Shown: positions 42,623 through 52,541, numbered from the stretch's first letter. The stretch: 64,000 nucleotides of DNA from VFZN01 sp963709325 (GCA_963709325.1 CAVPVV010000001.1:186001-250000), one strand, 5' to 3'. Made by a program: numbers and translations. Notes: generated by a model from the letters alone, not told the origin.

Positions 42623-43996
42623 TTGGCCGAGACCGCCGCGCTCGCTCGCACGCTTCCGCACAATCTCGAGGCAGAACGCTCGGTCCTCGGCGCAATCCTG
42701 ATCGACAACCACACCTTCAACCTGGCGGCGGCGGTCATCAACCCGAACGCGTTCTTCCGCGACGCACACCGCCGGATCTTCGAGCGGATGTCGGATCTCT
42801 CGGAGCGCAACCAGCCGATCGATCTCGTCACGCTGAAGGACGCACTGGAACGCACCGGCGAGCTCGAGGAAGTCGGCGGCCCCGCCTATATCGCCTCTCT
42901 GATCGATGGGGTGCCGCGCTCCACCAACGTCGAGTACTACGCGCAGATCGTCAAGGAGAAGGCGACGCTCCGCGCGCTGATCTTCCAGGCGAACAAGATC
43001 CTCGCCAACGCCTACGAGGCCGACCAGGACGCCGACCTGATCCTCGACGATGCCGAGAGCGCGATCTTTTCCGTCGCGGAGGACCGGGTCAAGGCCGGCT
43101 TCGTAGCGATGAAGGATCTGGTGAACGAGAGTTTCCCGAAGATCGAGAAGCTGTTCGAGCACAAGAGCTACATCACCGGCGTGGCGACCGGGTTCGACGA
43201 CATCGATCGGAAGACGCGGGGCCTGCAGCCCGGCGACCTCGTGATCGTCGCGGCCCGGCCTTCGATGGGCAAGACGAGCCTGGTGCTGAACATCTGCCAG
43301 CACGTCGCGACCCACGGCGGCATCGCCGGCTTCTTCAGCCTCGAGATGTCGAAAGAGCAGCTCTTCATGCGCATGCTCGCGACCGAGGCGCGGATCGACA
43401 CCTACCGCCTGTTGAGCGGGCAAATCGGCCAGAAGGAATACGGGCAGATCTCGCACGCGCTCCAGACGCTGTCCGAGGCGCAGCTGTTCATCGACGACAC
43501 GGCCGGGATCGGCGTGATGGAGATGCGGGCCAAGGCGAGACGCCTCCAGGCCGAGCACGGACTGAGCGTGCTCGCGATCGACTACGTCCAGCTGATGACC
43601 GGCCGCGGGCGGTTCGAAAACCGCACCCTCGAACTGGCCTCGATTTCCCGCTCGCTGAAGGGGCTCGCCAAGGAGCTCAGCGTCCCCATCGTCCTGCTCT
43701 CGCAGCTGTCGCGCGCCCCCGAGGCGCGCTCCGACAGGCGGCCTCAGCTCTCCGATCTTCGCGAATCAGGCGCGCTCGAACAGGACGCCGACGTCGTCTG
43801 CCTCATCTTCCGGGAGGAGATGTACAAGCTGGGTGACGAGCCGAGCGAGAACGACGGCGTCGCCGAGATCATCATCGCCAAGCAGCGCAACGGCCCGACC
43901 GGAACCATCAAGCTCGCCTTCCTGCGCGAGCAGACACGTTTTGCGAACCTCGCTCAGGGAGGCGGGGGGAGGGATCGAAGAACGGATGACGAGTGA
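42623..43996 (+). CDS. dnaB: Replicative DNA helicase
   Basis: A 457-residue hexameric helicase. The N-terminal domain (PHNLEAERSVLGAILIDN) is followed by the RecA-like motor: ARPSMGKTSLVLN is Walker A, LSVLAIDYVQLM Walker B, and LSQLSRAPEARSDRRPQLSDLRESGALEQDADVV the DnaB motif region. It is uninterrupted by inteins. The start is TTG 42623, fixed by the N-terminal homology. It lies behind the rplI terminator in the common rplI-dnaB-alr-radA order. Confidence 0.95.
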   Translation: MAETAALARTLPHNLEAERSVLGAILIDNHTFNLAAAVINPNAFFRDAHRRIFERMSDLSERNQPIDLVTLKDALERTGELEEVGGPAYIASLIDGVPRSTNVEYYAQIVKEKATLRALIFQANKILANAYEADQDADLILDDAESAIFSVAEDRVKAGFVAMKDLVNESFPKIEKLFEHKSYITGVATGFDDIDRKTRGLQPGDLVIVAARPSMGKTSLVLNICQHVATHGGIAGFFSLEMSKEQLFMRMLATEARIDTYRLLSGQIGQKEYGQISHALQTLSEAQLFIDDTAGIGVMEMRAKARRLQAEHGLSVLAIDYVQLMTGRGRFENRTLELASISRSLKGLAKELSVPIVLLSQLSRAPEARSDRRPQLSDLRESGALEQDADVVCLIFREEMYKLGDEPSENDGVAEIIIAKQRNGPTGTIKLAFLREQTRFANLAQGGGGRDRRTDDE

Positions 43997-44027
43997 TTTG
44001 CGGCTGACCGCTCTTGGCAATCCGCTC

Positions 44028-44033
44028 TAGAAT
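44028..44033 (+). promoter_or_regulatory. -10-like TAGAAT before alr
   Basis: TAGAAT ends 8 nt before the GTG start of alr at 44042, predicting a two-base leader. Confidence 0.4.
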
Positions 44034-44041
44034 CCGGGACA

Positions 44042-45247
44042 GTGATCCGCTGCACGTCCGCGCGCGTCGATCTCGACGCGTTAGCCGCCAACTTCCGCGC
44101 CATTCGCGACTACCTCGGCGCCGAGGCGTCGCTCAATCGCACCGCCGGTGCCGGGACTCCGCGGGCGCCGGGGATCATCGCTGTCGTCAAGGCCAACGCC
44201 TACGGGCATGGGGCGCGGCCGGTTGCCGCGGCCCTGGAGCAAGCCGGCGCGACGATGCTGGCGGTTGCCGATATCGAGGAGGGCGTGGACCTCCGGCAGT
44301 CCGGCATTCAAATACCGATACTCGTCTTCGGCGCGCTGAGTGTGAGCGACGTGAGCGGGGTGTTCGAGTACCGCCTCACGCCCACGATTTCGAGTCCTGC
44401 AGCTGGTGCCGCGCTGGAGGCCGGCGCCGCGGCGAGGGGTACGACACTCTCGTATCACTTGAAGCTCGATACCGGTCTCAACCGACTCGGCTTCCGCCAC
44501 GACAACTTGCGGAGCACGCTCCCCACCCTGCTGGCGAGCCCACACCTGCGGCTCGACGCGGTCTACACACATTTCGGAACCGCCGACGCCCCGGAGTCGC
44601 CGCTGTTCCAGGACCAGCGGCGGCGTTTCGAGTCCGTGACCGGTGTGCTCGACGATCTCGGCGCCGGGCCACGACTGCGCCACGCCGCGAACTCGGCGGC
44701 GCTGGTGCGCGATTCGCGTACCTGGTACGACTTCGTCCGCCCTGGCCTGCTCCTCTATGGGCTGATTCCGCCGCCGCTGCACACGACGCTCGCGCTCGAG
44801 CCGGTGATGTCGCTGACCAGCCGCGTCGTGGCGGTCAAAGGCGTGCGCGTCGGCGAGACGGTCGGATACGGTGCGCGATTCACCGCCGCCCGCCCCACGA
44901 CTCTCGCCGTCGTCCCGGCCGGCTATGCCGATGGACTCGATCGGCGCCTGGAGGGGCGGGGCGCGCTGCTGGTTCGCGGCCGCCGCGCCCCCATCGTTGG
45001 CGCCGTGAGCATGGACATGCTGACCGTGGACGTCACCGAGATCGAGGACGTCACGCCCGGAGACGAGGTGACGTTGCTTGGCTCCGCCGGCAGCGAGGCA
45101 GCGCAGACCATCGACGCGCGCGAAATGGCCTCGTGGATCGACACGATTCCCTACGAAGTCCTGTGCCGGCTCGGCGCGCGCGTCCAACGCCAGTACTCAT
45201 TGCCAAGACTCCAAGACCCCAAGACCTCAGCGACGATGAGACAATAA
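44042..45247 (+). CDS. alr: Alanine racemase
   Basis: A 401-residue fold-type III PLP enzyme giving D-Ala for peptidoglycan. VVKANAYGHGA holds the PLP Lys; LDTGLNRLGFR, VSMDMLTVDV and the Tyr of GYGARF are conserved catalytic or dimer regions. Homology ends about VLCRLGARVQRQY. The last 18 residues are encoded by a CCAAGACC octamer repeat and look like an accidental extension. The start is GTG, with almost no leader predicted. Confidence 0.93.
   Translation: MIRCTSARVDLDALAANFRAIRDYLGAEASLNRTAGAGTPRAPGIIAVVKANAYGHGARPVAAALEQAGATMLAVADIEEGVDLRQSGIQIPILVFGALSVSDVSGVFEYRLTPTISSPAAGAALEAGAAARGTTLSYHLKLDTGLNRLGFRHDNLRSTLPTLLASPHLRLDAVYTHFGTADAPESPLFQDQRRRFESVTGVLDDLGAGPRLRHAANSAALVRDSRTWYDFVRPGLLLYGLIPPPLHTTLALEPVMSLTSRVVAVKGVRVGETVGYGARFTAARPTTLAVVPAGYADGLDRRLEGRGALLVRGRRAPIVGAVSMDMLTVDVTEIEDVTPGDEVTLLGSAGSEAAQTIDAREMASWIDTIPYEVLCRLGARVQRQYSLPRLQDPKTSATMRQ
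45203..45226. repeat. Three tandem octamers, consensus CCAAGACC, inside the alr 3' end
   Basis: CCAAGACT, CCAAGACC and CCAAGACC are contiguous. They are translated as the end of alr, after the family homology stops. Confidence 0.75.
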
Positions 45248-45259
45248 CAACGTCGCGCG

Positions 45260-46660
45260 ATGAAGGCCCCCAAACCCGTTTTCGTCTGCCAGGAATGCGG
45301 CTCGCAATCGCCGAAATGGCAGGGCCGCTGCCCTGATTGCGGCGCCTGGAACTCGTTGGTCGAGGAGCGCGCCATTGAGCCAGCGGCGGCGGCCAGTTCC
45401 GCTGGGCACCGCTACGCCCTCGGCGGCCAGTCGCAGGGTGCGGTGCGGTACTCGGAGATCGAGGCGCATCATTCAACGCGGCTCTCGACCGGGATCGGCG
45501 AGTTCGACCGTGTCCTCGGCGGCGGCATCGTGCCCGGATCCCTGGTGCTGCTGGGCGGCGAGCCAGGAATCGGGAAGTCGACGCTGCTGCTGCAGGCGAC
45601 CGCAAACTTTGCCCACGCGATGGGGCCGGTGTTGTACGCCTCGGGCGAGGAGTCCGAGCATCAGATCAAGTCGCGCGGGGATCGGCTGGGCGTCGGCGAC
45701 GCCCCGCTCTACCTGCTGGCCGAGACCTGCATCGAGCGCATCCTCGAGGAGATCGGCCGCGTGAAGCCGAAGCTCCTCGTCATCGATTCGGTGCAGACCG
45801 TGTTCTCGCTGAAGTTCCAGTCGGCGCCCGGCAGCATCGGTCAGGTCCGTGAGGCGGCCACGCAGTTCCTGTTCACCGCGAAGGGCCACAACCTGCCGAC
45901 CTTCCTCGTCGGCCACGTGACGAAGGACGGCAACATCGCCGGCCCGAAAGCGCTCGAGCACGTCGTCGATACGGTGCTGTATTTCGAAGGCGAACGCCAC
46001 CACGCGCATCGCGTCGTTCGCGCGGTGAAGAACCGCTTCGGGGCAGTCAGCGAACTGGGCGTGTTCGAGATGACCGGAGCCGGACTGAAGCCGGTACCGA
46101 ATCCGTCGGCGCTGTTCCTGGCAGAGCGTCCGCATGCGACGCCGGGATCGGCGGTGCTCTGTTGCCTCGAGGGTTCGCGGCCGATCCTCGTCGAGGTCCA
46201 GGCGCTGGTCAGCACCAGCAGCTACGGGATGGCGCGGCGCATGGCGGTTGGCATGGACCAGCACCGTCTGACGCTGTTGCTGGCGGTGCTGGAAAAGCGC
46301 GCCGGTCTCCACCTGGTGAGCGACGACGTGTTCGTGAACATCGCCGGCGGGATGTCGATCGAGGAGCCGGCCGCTGATCTTGCGATCGTCGCCGCGGTGG
46401 CATCGAGCCTCCGCAATCGCCCCATTACTTCCGGAACCGCGGTCTTCGGCGAGGTCGGTCTCGGCGGCGAGGTGCGAGGCGTGCCGCAGGCGCCGCTCCG
46501 CATTCGTGAAGCCGAGCAGATGGGGTTTACCCGTTTGGTATTGCCGGCCGCGAACATGGACGCGGGCGCCGACGCCGGTGCAGGCTCGGATGGCGAACGG
46601 CGCGCGGAATTGATCGGCGTGCGCAGCGTCGGCGAAGCCCTCGACGTGCTCCTGAGTTGA
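45260..46660 (+). CDS. radA: DNA repair protein RadA (Sms)
   Basis: A 466-residue RecA-like branch-migration helicase. CQECGSQSPKWQGRCPDCGAWNS is the zinc finger, GGEPGIGKSTLLLQ Walker A, VKNRFGA the RadA-specific KNRFG motif, and the C-terminal Lon-like domain contains NIAGGMSIEEPAADLAIVAA. It processes recombination intermediates. It starts 12 bp after alr. Confidence 0.95.
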   Translation: MKAPKPVFVCQECGSQSPKWQGRCPDCGAWNSLVEERAIEPAAAASSAGHRYALGGQSQGAVRYSEIEAHHSTRLSTGIGEFDRVLGGGIVPGSLVLLGGEPGIGKSTLLLQATANFAHAMGPVLYASGEESEHQIKSRGDRLGVGDAPLYLLAETCIERILEEIGRVKPKLLVIDSVQTVFSLKFQSAPGSIGQVREAATQFLFTAKGHNLPTFLVGHVTKDGNIAGPKALEHVVDTVLYFEGERHHAHRVVRAVKNRFGAVSELGVFEMTGAGLKPVPNPSALFLAERPHATPGSAVLCCLEGSRPILVEVQALVSTSSYGMARRMAVGMDQHRLTLLLAVLEKRAGLHLVSDDVFVNIAGGMSIEEPAADLAIVAAVASSLRNRPITSGTAVFGEVGLGGEVRGVPQAPLRIREAEQMGFTRLVLPAANMDAGADAGAGSDGERRAELIGVRSVGEALDVLLS

Positions 46661-46708
46661 GCTTGGGATAAGCTCTCCCGGAACTTTTCGTTATCAATAG
46701 GAGCGCGC

Positions 46709-47971
46709 GTGGCAAGTCCTGCGACCACTGACGGCCAGAAGAAAGTCCGGATCTCACCGACCACCCAGATCGTCCTGGGCCTGATCATCGGGTTGATCAC
46801 GGGCTACATCGTCAGCAACACCAATCCGGACGCTTCCGAGGCGATCCGGCCGTTCGCGCAGCTGTTCATCCGGATGATCCAGATGATCATCGCGCCGCTG
46901 CTGTTTGCGACGCTGGTGGCCGGGATCGCCGGGGCCGGGCACTTCAAGGACGTCGGGCGCATGGGCCTGCGCGCCATCATCTACTTCGAGGTCGTCACCA
47001 CGCTGGCGCTTCTCATCGGCCTGGTCACGGTCAATGTCATGAAGCCTGGCGTCGGCCTCGTCCTGCCGCCGCCGAGCGGCACGCCGCCGATCACCGCGCA
47101 CCCGCAGACCTGGCAGGAAATCATTCTCCACATCGTCCCGACCTCGGTGTTCGACGCCATGGCCCGCGGCGACGTGCTGCAGATCGTGATCTTCAGCATG
47201 TTGTTCGCGATCGGCCTGAGCATGCTCGGAGAGCGGGGGCGGCCGATCGTCCAGTGGAGTGAAGTGCTTGCCGAGACGATGTTCAAGGTGACGCACATCA
47301 TCATGCTCTACGCGCCGATCGGCGTCGGCGCCGCCATCGCGTACACCGTCGGCCGCAGCGGGCTCGGCGTGCTCTGGAACCTCGGCTACCTGGTGCTGAC
47401 GCTCTACGTCGCGCTGGCGATCTTCGTGGCGGCTGTGCTCATTCCGGTCATGTTGTTGTTCCGGATCCCGATCGGCGGGTTCGTGCGTGCGATGAAGGAG
47501 CCGGCCCTGATTGCGTTTTCGACCACCTCGAGCGAAGCGGCGCTGCCGCTGGCGCTCGAGCGCATGGAGCAGTTCGGCGTCCCCCGGCCCATCGTCTCGT
47601 TCATCCTCCCGCTCGGTTACAGCTTCAACCTGGACGGGTCCACGCTTTACCTCTCTCTGGCGGCGATATTCGTGGCCCAGGCCGCCAATGTCGAGCTCAC
47701 CATCGGCCAGCAGGTTACGATGCTGCTGACCCTGATGCTGACCAGCAAGGGGGTTGCCGGAGTCCCGCGGGCCTCGCTGGTCATCCTTGCCGGGACGCTC
47801 GCCGGCTACAACCTGCCCCTCGAAGGCATCACTTTGATCCTCGGCGTCGACGCAATCATGGACATGGCGCGCACAACCGTGAACGTGACCGGCAATTGCC
47901 TGGCATCCGTGGTGGTCGCGCGCTGGGAAGGGCAGTTCGAACCGAGAGACGTCCGCGCCGCCGAGGGCTGA
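46709..47971 (+). CDS. Dicarboxylate/amino acid:cation symporter
   Basis: A 420-residue carrier of the GltP/DctA (DAACS) family. FSTTSSEAALPLALERM is the HP1 serine-rich loop, SFNLDGSTLYLSLAAIFVAQ the TM7 region, KGVAGVPRASLVIL the HP2 loop, and DAIMDMARTTVNVTGNCLASVVVARWE the TM8 substrate/cation site. It imports glutamate, aspartate or C4-dicarboxylates with Na+ or H+. The start is GTG 46709, with AGGAG eight bases upstream. Confidence 0.92.
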   Translation: MASPATTDGQKKVRISPTTQIVLGLIIGLITGYIVSNTNPDASEAIRPFAQLFIRMIQMIIAPLLFATLVAGIAGAGHFKDVGRMGLRAIIYFEVVTTLALLIGLVTVNVMKPGVGLVLPPPSGTPPITAHPQTWQEIILHIVPTSVFDAMARGDVLQIVIFSMLFAIGLSMLGERGRPIVQWSEVLAETMFKVTHIIMLYAPIGVGAAIAYTVGRSGLGVLWNLGYLVLTLYVALAIFVAAVLIPVMLLFRIPIGGFVRAMKEPALIAFSTTSSEAALPLALERMEQFGVPRPIVSFILPLGYSFNLDGSTLYLSLAAIFVAQAANVELTIGQQVTMLLTLMLTSKGVAGVPRASLVILAGTLAGYNLPLEGITLILGVDAIMDMARTTVNVTGNCLASVVVARWEGQFEPRDVRAAEG

Positions 47972-47988
47972 GTTCGGCCGGCACCTGC

Positions 47989-48017
47989 TTGACCTCCGGC
48001 AGCCGCCGACTTACCTT
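47989..48017 (+). promoter_or_regulatory. Possible sigma-70-like promoter for the PIN/TRAM gene
   Basis: TTGACC (47989-47994), a 17-bp spacer and TACCTT (48012-48017) lie 43 bp upstream of the ATG at 48060. The -35 is good and the -10 weak. Confidence 0.35.
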
Positions 48018-48059
48018 TCCCCTTAGTCATTCCGGCGTCATACTGGAGCGTCTCGCGTC

Positions 48060-49235
48060 ATGGCCTGGTTCATACTTGCGCGCCTGCTGTTTTCAGGGGC
48101 GGTCGTGTACACGGCGTTCCTGCTGCACCCATTGGGTCCGCAGCCGGTTGCCAACCTGCTGTTTGGTGTCGGTCTCGCGCTGCTCGCCGTCGTCTTCGAG
48201 TGGCAACTGCGCGAGACCCCGGTCGCGCACATGTTCGGCGCGCTGCTCGGCGGCGCGATCGGGCTGGCGCTGGCCAAAGGGATCGGGGCGGCGTTGTTCT
48301 GGGCCGACCCGGGTGATCAGCGAGTGGCCTTCCTCCACAGTTATGTCCTGTTGCTGCTGCCATACCTCGGGCTGGTCATCGGCGGCCGTAAAGGCGAGTG
48401 GCTGGAGCCGGTGCGGCTCATGGGTCTCTTCCGCGCGGCCGGGCCGGAGCGCCGCTACAAGATTCTGGATACCTCGGTCATCATCGACGGCCGCATTGCC
48501 GATCTCTGCGATACCGGGTTCATCGACGGCACGCTGGTCATTCCGCAGTTCGTCTTGAAGGAGCTGCAGCTCGTCGCTGATTCAGGCGATTCGATGAAGC
48601 GCAACCGCGGCCGCCGCGGCCTCGACATCCTGCAGAAGATTCAGAAGATGTCTGGCGCCGAGGTGATCGTCTCCGACGCTGACTTCCCCGAAATCCGCGA
48701 AGTGGACCTGAAGCTCATCGAGCTGGCCCGTTCGCTCAGCGGAAAGATCGTCACCAACGACTTCAATCTCAACAAGGTCGCCCAGCTGCGCGGCGTCCAG
48801 GTCCTGAACATCAACGAGCTCGCCAACGCCCTGAAGCCCGTGGTCCTGCCGGGCGAGATCATGAAGGTGTTCATCCTGAAGGAAGGCAAGGAATACAACC
48901 AGGGCGTCGCCTATCTCGACGACGGCACGATGGTGGTCGTGGACAACGCCCGGAAGATGATCAGCAAGACCATCGATGTGGTGGTCACGAGCGTGCTGCA
49001 GACCACCGCCGGCAAGATGATCTTCGGCCGTTACCTGGATCCGAGCCAGGTCACGCCCGTTGGCGTGCACGGCGAAGAGCGTCCTCGATCGCGGTCCCAC
49101 GTCTCGTCGGGATCGGGCGTAACCCCGCCGGTTGCGGCCCCGGCCGCGTCGGTGGCCACTCCCGCGCCGTCACCCGCGGTGGTGCCCGTCGCCGATCCGG
49201 CCCCGCGCGCGGCGACGCCGGCCGCCGGCAAGTAG
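48060..49235 (+). CDS. PIN/TRAM domain membrane protein (YacL-like)
   Basis: A 391-residue protein. Residues 1-115 contain four transmembrane helices. KILDTSVIIDGRIADLCDTGFIDG opens a PIN nuclease domain with its acidic residues, continuing to VTNDFNLNKVAQLRGV. VLPGEIMKVFILKEGKEYNQGVAYLDDGTMVVV is a TRAM RNA-binding domain. A Pro/Ala-rich tail follows. Bacillus YacL is the model; the gene typically precedes ispD, which is also the case here with three genes between. Confidence 0.88.
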   Translation: MAWFILARLLFSGAVVYTAFLLHPLGPQPVANLLFGVGLALLAVVFEWQLRETPVAHMFGALLGGAIGLALAKGIGAALFWADPGDQRVAFLHSYVLLLLPYLGLVIGGRKGEWLEPVRLMGLFRAAGPERRYKILDTSVIIDGRIADLCDTGFIDGTLVIPQFVLKELQLVADSGDSMKRNRGRRGLDILQKIQKMSGAEVIVSDADFPEIREVDLKLIELARSLSGKIVTNDFNLNKVAQLRGVQVLNINELANALKPVVLPGEIMKVFILKEGKEYNQGVAYLDDGTMVVVDNARKMISKTIDVVVTSVLQTTAGKMIFGRYLDPSQVTPVGVHGEERPRSRSHVSSGSGVTPPVAAPAASVATPAPSPAVVPVADPAPRAATPAAGK

Positions 49236-49238
49236 GGC

Positions 49239-50015
49239 TTGCGCGAATACTTTCATCTCCTCCGCACCGTGTTCTTCCTGATCCCGGCAATCGGGGTCTA
49301 CACGGTGCTGCTCGGCACGCTCTCAGTTGGCTCCAGCGTTTTCGACAAGCGCGGCTACTTCGGCCACTGGTGTGCGCGGGCCTGGTCGTGGCTCATCCTC
49401 GCGACCACCGGCGTGGAGGTCGAAGTGCGTGGCCTCGAGCGGCTCAAGCCAGGCCGCACCTACGTGTTCGTCTCGAACCACCAGAGCATCTACGACATTC
49501 CGGTCATCTTCTGGTGGATTCCGTTCCAGCTGCGGATCATCGCGAAGGAGTCGCTGGGCCGGTTCCCGGTGCTCGGGCCGCACCTGAAACGCACCGGTCA
49601 CATGCTCGTGGATCGGAGCCGTCCCGACCGCTCGGGCATCTTCGGCTGGGCCAATTCGCTGACTTCGAAGGGGCTCTCGCTGATCGTTTTTCCGGAAGGG
49701 ACCCGGAGCCCGGACGGACGCGTGGGCGTGTTCAAGGGCGGCAGCTTCTACCTGGCGATCCAGGCCGGCCTGCCGATCGCGCCGCTGTCAATCGTCGGCA
49801 GCCGCCACGTGATGCGCAAAGGCCGGCTGACAACCCGGCCCGGCCGCGTCACGCTCATCGTCCACGAGCCGATCGAGACGCGAGCCGATCCCGATCCGCC
49901 GACCACCGAGGTCCGCGAGCTGGCCCGCAGGGTGCGCGAGATCGTCAGGCCGGCCCCCGACGCCGAGGCTCAGGCCGACGCTTCCCGCTTGGTGAACGAG
50001 CGGACGACCTCGTAG
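49239..50015 (+). CDS. plsC: 1-acyl-sn-glycerol-3-phosphate acyltransferase
   Basis: A 258-residue membrane acyltransferase making phosphatidic acid. FVSNHQSIYDIPV is the catalytic NHx4D motif, RSRPDRSG binds glycerol-3-phosphate, and VFPEGTRSPDGRVGVFKGGSF and GLPIAPLSIVGS are motifs III and IV. Two N-terminal helices anchor it. The start is TTG 49239, three bases after the previous stop. Its 3' end overlaps the convergent dedA gene by 46 bp. Confidence 0.9.
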   Translation: MREYFHLLRTVFFLIPAIGVYTVLLGTLSVGSSVFDKRGYFGHWCARAWSWLILATTGVEVEVRGLERLKPGRTYVFVSNHQSIYDIPVIFWWIPFQLRIIAKESLGRFPVLGPHLKRTGHMLVDRSRPDRSGIFGWANSLTSKGLSLIVFPEGTRSPDGRVGVFKGGSFYLAIQAGLPIAPLSIVGSRHVMRKGRLTTRPGRVTLIVHEPIETRADPDPPTTEVRELARRVREIVRPAPDAEAQADASRLVNERTTS

Positions 50016-50617
50016 ACGATTGGCAGCAGCGACACGCCGATGATGCCGAGCACGACCAGCTCGAAGTTGTTCTTGACCGCCGGGATGTTGCCGAACACGT
50101 ACCCGGCCCCGGTGCAGATGCCGACCCACAGCACGCAGCCGGTCACGTTGTAGAACATGAACGACTGGTAGGGCATCTGCGCGCCGCCCGCGACGAAGGG
50201 CAGGAAGGTGCGCACGATCGGCACGAACCGCGCCATCACCACTGCCTTGCCGCCGTGCTTGAGAAAGAAATCGTGGGCCTTGCGGACGTAATCGCGCTTC
50301 ACGAAGCGGTCGAGTCGCGTCGGCGCATGGTTTTCGTCGAAGAACCTGTGCGCGACCTTCCGTCCGACCGCGTAGTTGACCACATTGCCGACGACCGCCG
50401 CGACGGCCATCACCGCGATCAGCAGCTCAATCCGCAGCGCGCCGGTGGCGGCGAGCGCCCCGGCTGCGAAGAGCAGCGAGTCGCCCGGCAGGAACGGCGT
50501 CACGACCAGTCCGGTCTCCGCGAAGATGATCAGGAAGAGGATGCCGTAGACGATGAATCCGTAGTTGCTGGCCCAGAGCGCGAGGTACTGGTCGGCGTGC
50601 AGCAGCAAGTCGATCAT
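49970..50617 (-). CDS. DedA-family membrane protein
   Basis: A 215-residue integral membrane protein. ETGLVVTPFLPGDSLLFAAGALAA is the DedA/VTT signature with the acidic residue and GDS, and KAVVMARFVPIVRTFLPFVAGGAQM holds the conserved Arg pair. DedA proteins are undecaprenyl-phosphate or phospholipid flippases. It is the only minus-strand gene in this region and overlaps plsC convergently. Confidence 0.9.
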   Translation of the reverse strand: MIDLLLHADQYLALWASNYGFIVYGILFLIIFAETGLVVTPFLPGDSLLFAAGALAATGALRIELLIAVMAVAAVVGNVVNYAVGRKVAHRFFDENHAPTRLDRFVKRDYVRKAHDFFLKHGGKAVVMARFVPIVRTFLPFVAGGAQMPYQSFMFYNVTGCVLWVGICTGAGYVFGNIPAVKNNFELVVLGIIGVSLLPIVYEVVRSFTKREASA

Positions 50618-50660
50618 GCGTTCACCAGTCTACACGGTGGGCTGGCTCGGGCCCGGCCGC

Positions 50661-50666
50661 TACAAT
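50661..50666 (+). promoter_or_regulatory. -10-like TACAAT before the B3/B4 gene
   Basis: TACAAT ends six bases before the GTG at 50673, placing transcription start on the first base of the start codon. No -35 is evident. Confidence 0.45.
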
Positions 50667-50672
50667 AGCGGC

Positions 50673-51320
50673 GTGTCGGCCGTCGGAGTCTTTCACCTTG
50701 CGCCTTCGCTGTCGCCGATCGTCCGGCCGGCCGTGATCTGGTGGACCTCCGCGTCCGTCGTCGAGCACGCCGCGGCGCTCGACCAGCTGCTGGCTGAAGC
50801 CGAGGCCGATCTGCGCGCGCAGCCGCCGCAGGAGACCGCGGCGGTGCGCACGATGTACAAACGGGTGGGCCTGGACCCCACGAAGACGCGCCCCTCGAGC
50901 GAGGCGCTGCTCCGCCGGATCCTGAAGGGCGGCGGAGTTCCACGCATCAACGCGATGGTGGATGTGATCAACTGGTGCTCGGTCGAATTCCAGCTGCCTT
51001 ACGGGCTCTACGATCGAGCCCGCATGCGCGGCGAGCCAACCCTGCGGCTTGGTGCCGAGGGTGAGGAGTATGCGGGTATCCGCAAGGACACGGTGCACGT
51101 CGCGGGCCGGATCACGGTGGCCGACGATGAGGGCCCGTTCGGCAATCCGACGTCCGATTCGGCGCGGACGATGGTGACGACGGCGACGACCGAAGCACTG
51201 GTCGTCGTCTACGCGCCGGCGGGCGCAGCGCAAGACCGGCTTGCGTGCGTGCTCGACCGCACCGCCGAGCGGCTCGAGCGCATCTGCGGCGGGCAGGAAG
51301 AGAGGCGATGGCTGGCGTGA
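50673..51320 (+). CDS. B3/B4 tRNA-binding domain protein
   Basis: A 215-residue protein matching the B3/B4 editing-type domain of phenylalanyl-tRNA synthetase beta, standing alone. YKRVGLDPTKTRPSSEALLRRILKGGGVPRINAMVDVINWCSVEFQLPYGLYD is the family core (named by its ends). Stand-alone members are thought to edit mischarged tRNA or act on free amino acids. The start is GTG 50673. It overlaps the ispDF start by 13 bp. Confidence 0.82.
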   Translation: MSAVGVFHLAPSLSPIVRPAVIWWTSASVVEHAAALDQLLAEAEADLRAQPPQETAAVRTMYKRVGLDPTKTRPSSEALLRRILKGGGVPRINAMVDVINWCSVEFQLPYGLYDRARMRGEPTLRLGAEGEEYAGIRKDTVHVAGRITVADDEGPFGNPTSDSARTMVTTATTEALVVVYAPAGAAQDRLACVLDRTAERLERICGGQEERRWLA

Positions 51321-52520
51321 ATCCCGTTGACCCGCCCGTAGTGTCGGCCCTGATTGCCGCGGGTGGCCGCGGCGTGAGGCTTGGCGCCGGGCAGCCCAAG
51401 CAGTTCATCGAGATCGCCGGGCGGAGCATCCTGGAACGCAGCATCGAGCGCTTTGCGACTCAGCCCTCCGTTTCAGAAGTGGTGGTTGCGTTGCCGCCCG
51501 ATCATCTGGAACCCATGACCGCACGCCTCGCGGCCCTGGGCTGGTCGCAGGTGCGCTGCGTCGCAGGAGGCCCGCGGCGCCAGGATTCCGTCGAGAACGC
51601 CTTTCGAGCCGCGCGGCCTGACGCCACCGTGCTGGCCATTCACGACGCGGCGCGGCCCTTCGTGCCGCCAGCGGTGATCGATCGCACGATAGCGGCGGCG
51701 GTTGCCCATGGAGCCGCGATCGCGGCGCTGCCGGTCCGCGACACCGTGAAGCAGGCAGCGCGGCAGTCGCGGTGCTGAAGCGCGGCCGATTGCGGCCACG
51801 CTTGCCCGTGAGGACATCTTCCTCGCGCAGACACCGCAGGCGTTCCGTCGCGAGGTGCTCGTGCGCGCCTTCGAGGTCGCGCATGCAGAGGGCCTCGACG
51901 TGACCGACGAAGCGATGCTGGCCGAGCGTGCCGGGTTCGCGGTTCACCTCGTCGAGGGCGACGCCGGTAACCTGAAGATCACGACGTCGGAGGATCTCGC
52001 CGCGGCTCGCGCCCGTCTGGAGCAAGCCACCGCGGCCACCGGCTTGGTACGAATCGGCACCGGCTACGACCTGCATCGTCTCGTCGCTGGCCGGCCGCTG
52101 ATCCTCGGTGGAGTGACGATTCCCTTCGAACTCGGGTTGGTCGGTCACTCCGACGCCGACATCCTCTGTCACGCCGTGACCGACGCCATCCTCGGCGCCG
52201 CCGCGGCCGGCGACATCGGCCGGCTGTTCCCGGATACGGATGCGGCGTGGAAGGGCGCGGACAGCATCAAGCTGCTCGAGCGGGCGACCGCCCACCTTCA
52301 TCACTCGGGCTACCGCGTCGTCAACGTTGACGCCACCGTGATCGCCCAGCGCCCGAAGCTGGTGCCCTACCTCGACGCGATGCGCACCAATCTCGCAAAG
52401 GCGCTCGAGGTGTCGGCGGAGCAGGTCAGCGTGAAAGGAAAGACGAACGAGCAGGTAGACAGCACCGGCCGAGGCGAGGCAATGGCGTGCCACGCGGTTG
52501 CGCTGGTCACCACGCTGTAG
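51308..52520 (+). CDS. ispDF: Bifunctional IspD-IspF of the MEP pathway, frame interrupted
   Basis: A fused enzyme catalysing CDP-ME formation and MEcPP cyclisation. IspD: SALIAAGGRGVRLGAGQPKQF binds CTP, GGPRRQDSVENAF and IHDAARPFV are conserved. IspF: RIGTGYDLHRLVAGRPL, GHSDADILCHAVTDAILGAA (Asp/His zinc ligands) and KLVPYLDAMRTNLA are conserved. Between them the frame gains one base near 51758-51761: the first frame stops at 51778 after DTVKQAA, and the next frame continues as GSRGAEARPIAATLAREDIFLAQTPQAF, clearly the same IspD domain. With one base skipped the protein is about 403 residues. The pathway is normally essential. Confidence 0.9.
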
Positions 52521-52541
52521 GATCGTTTGCGACTCCCGACG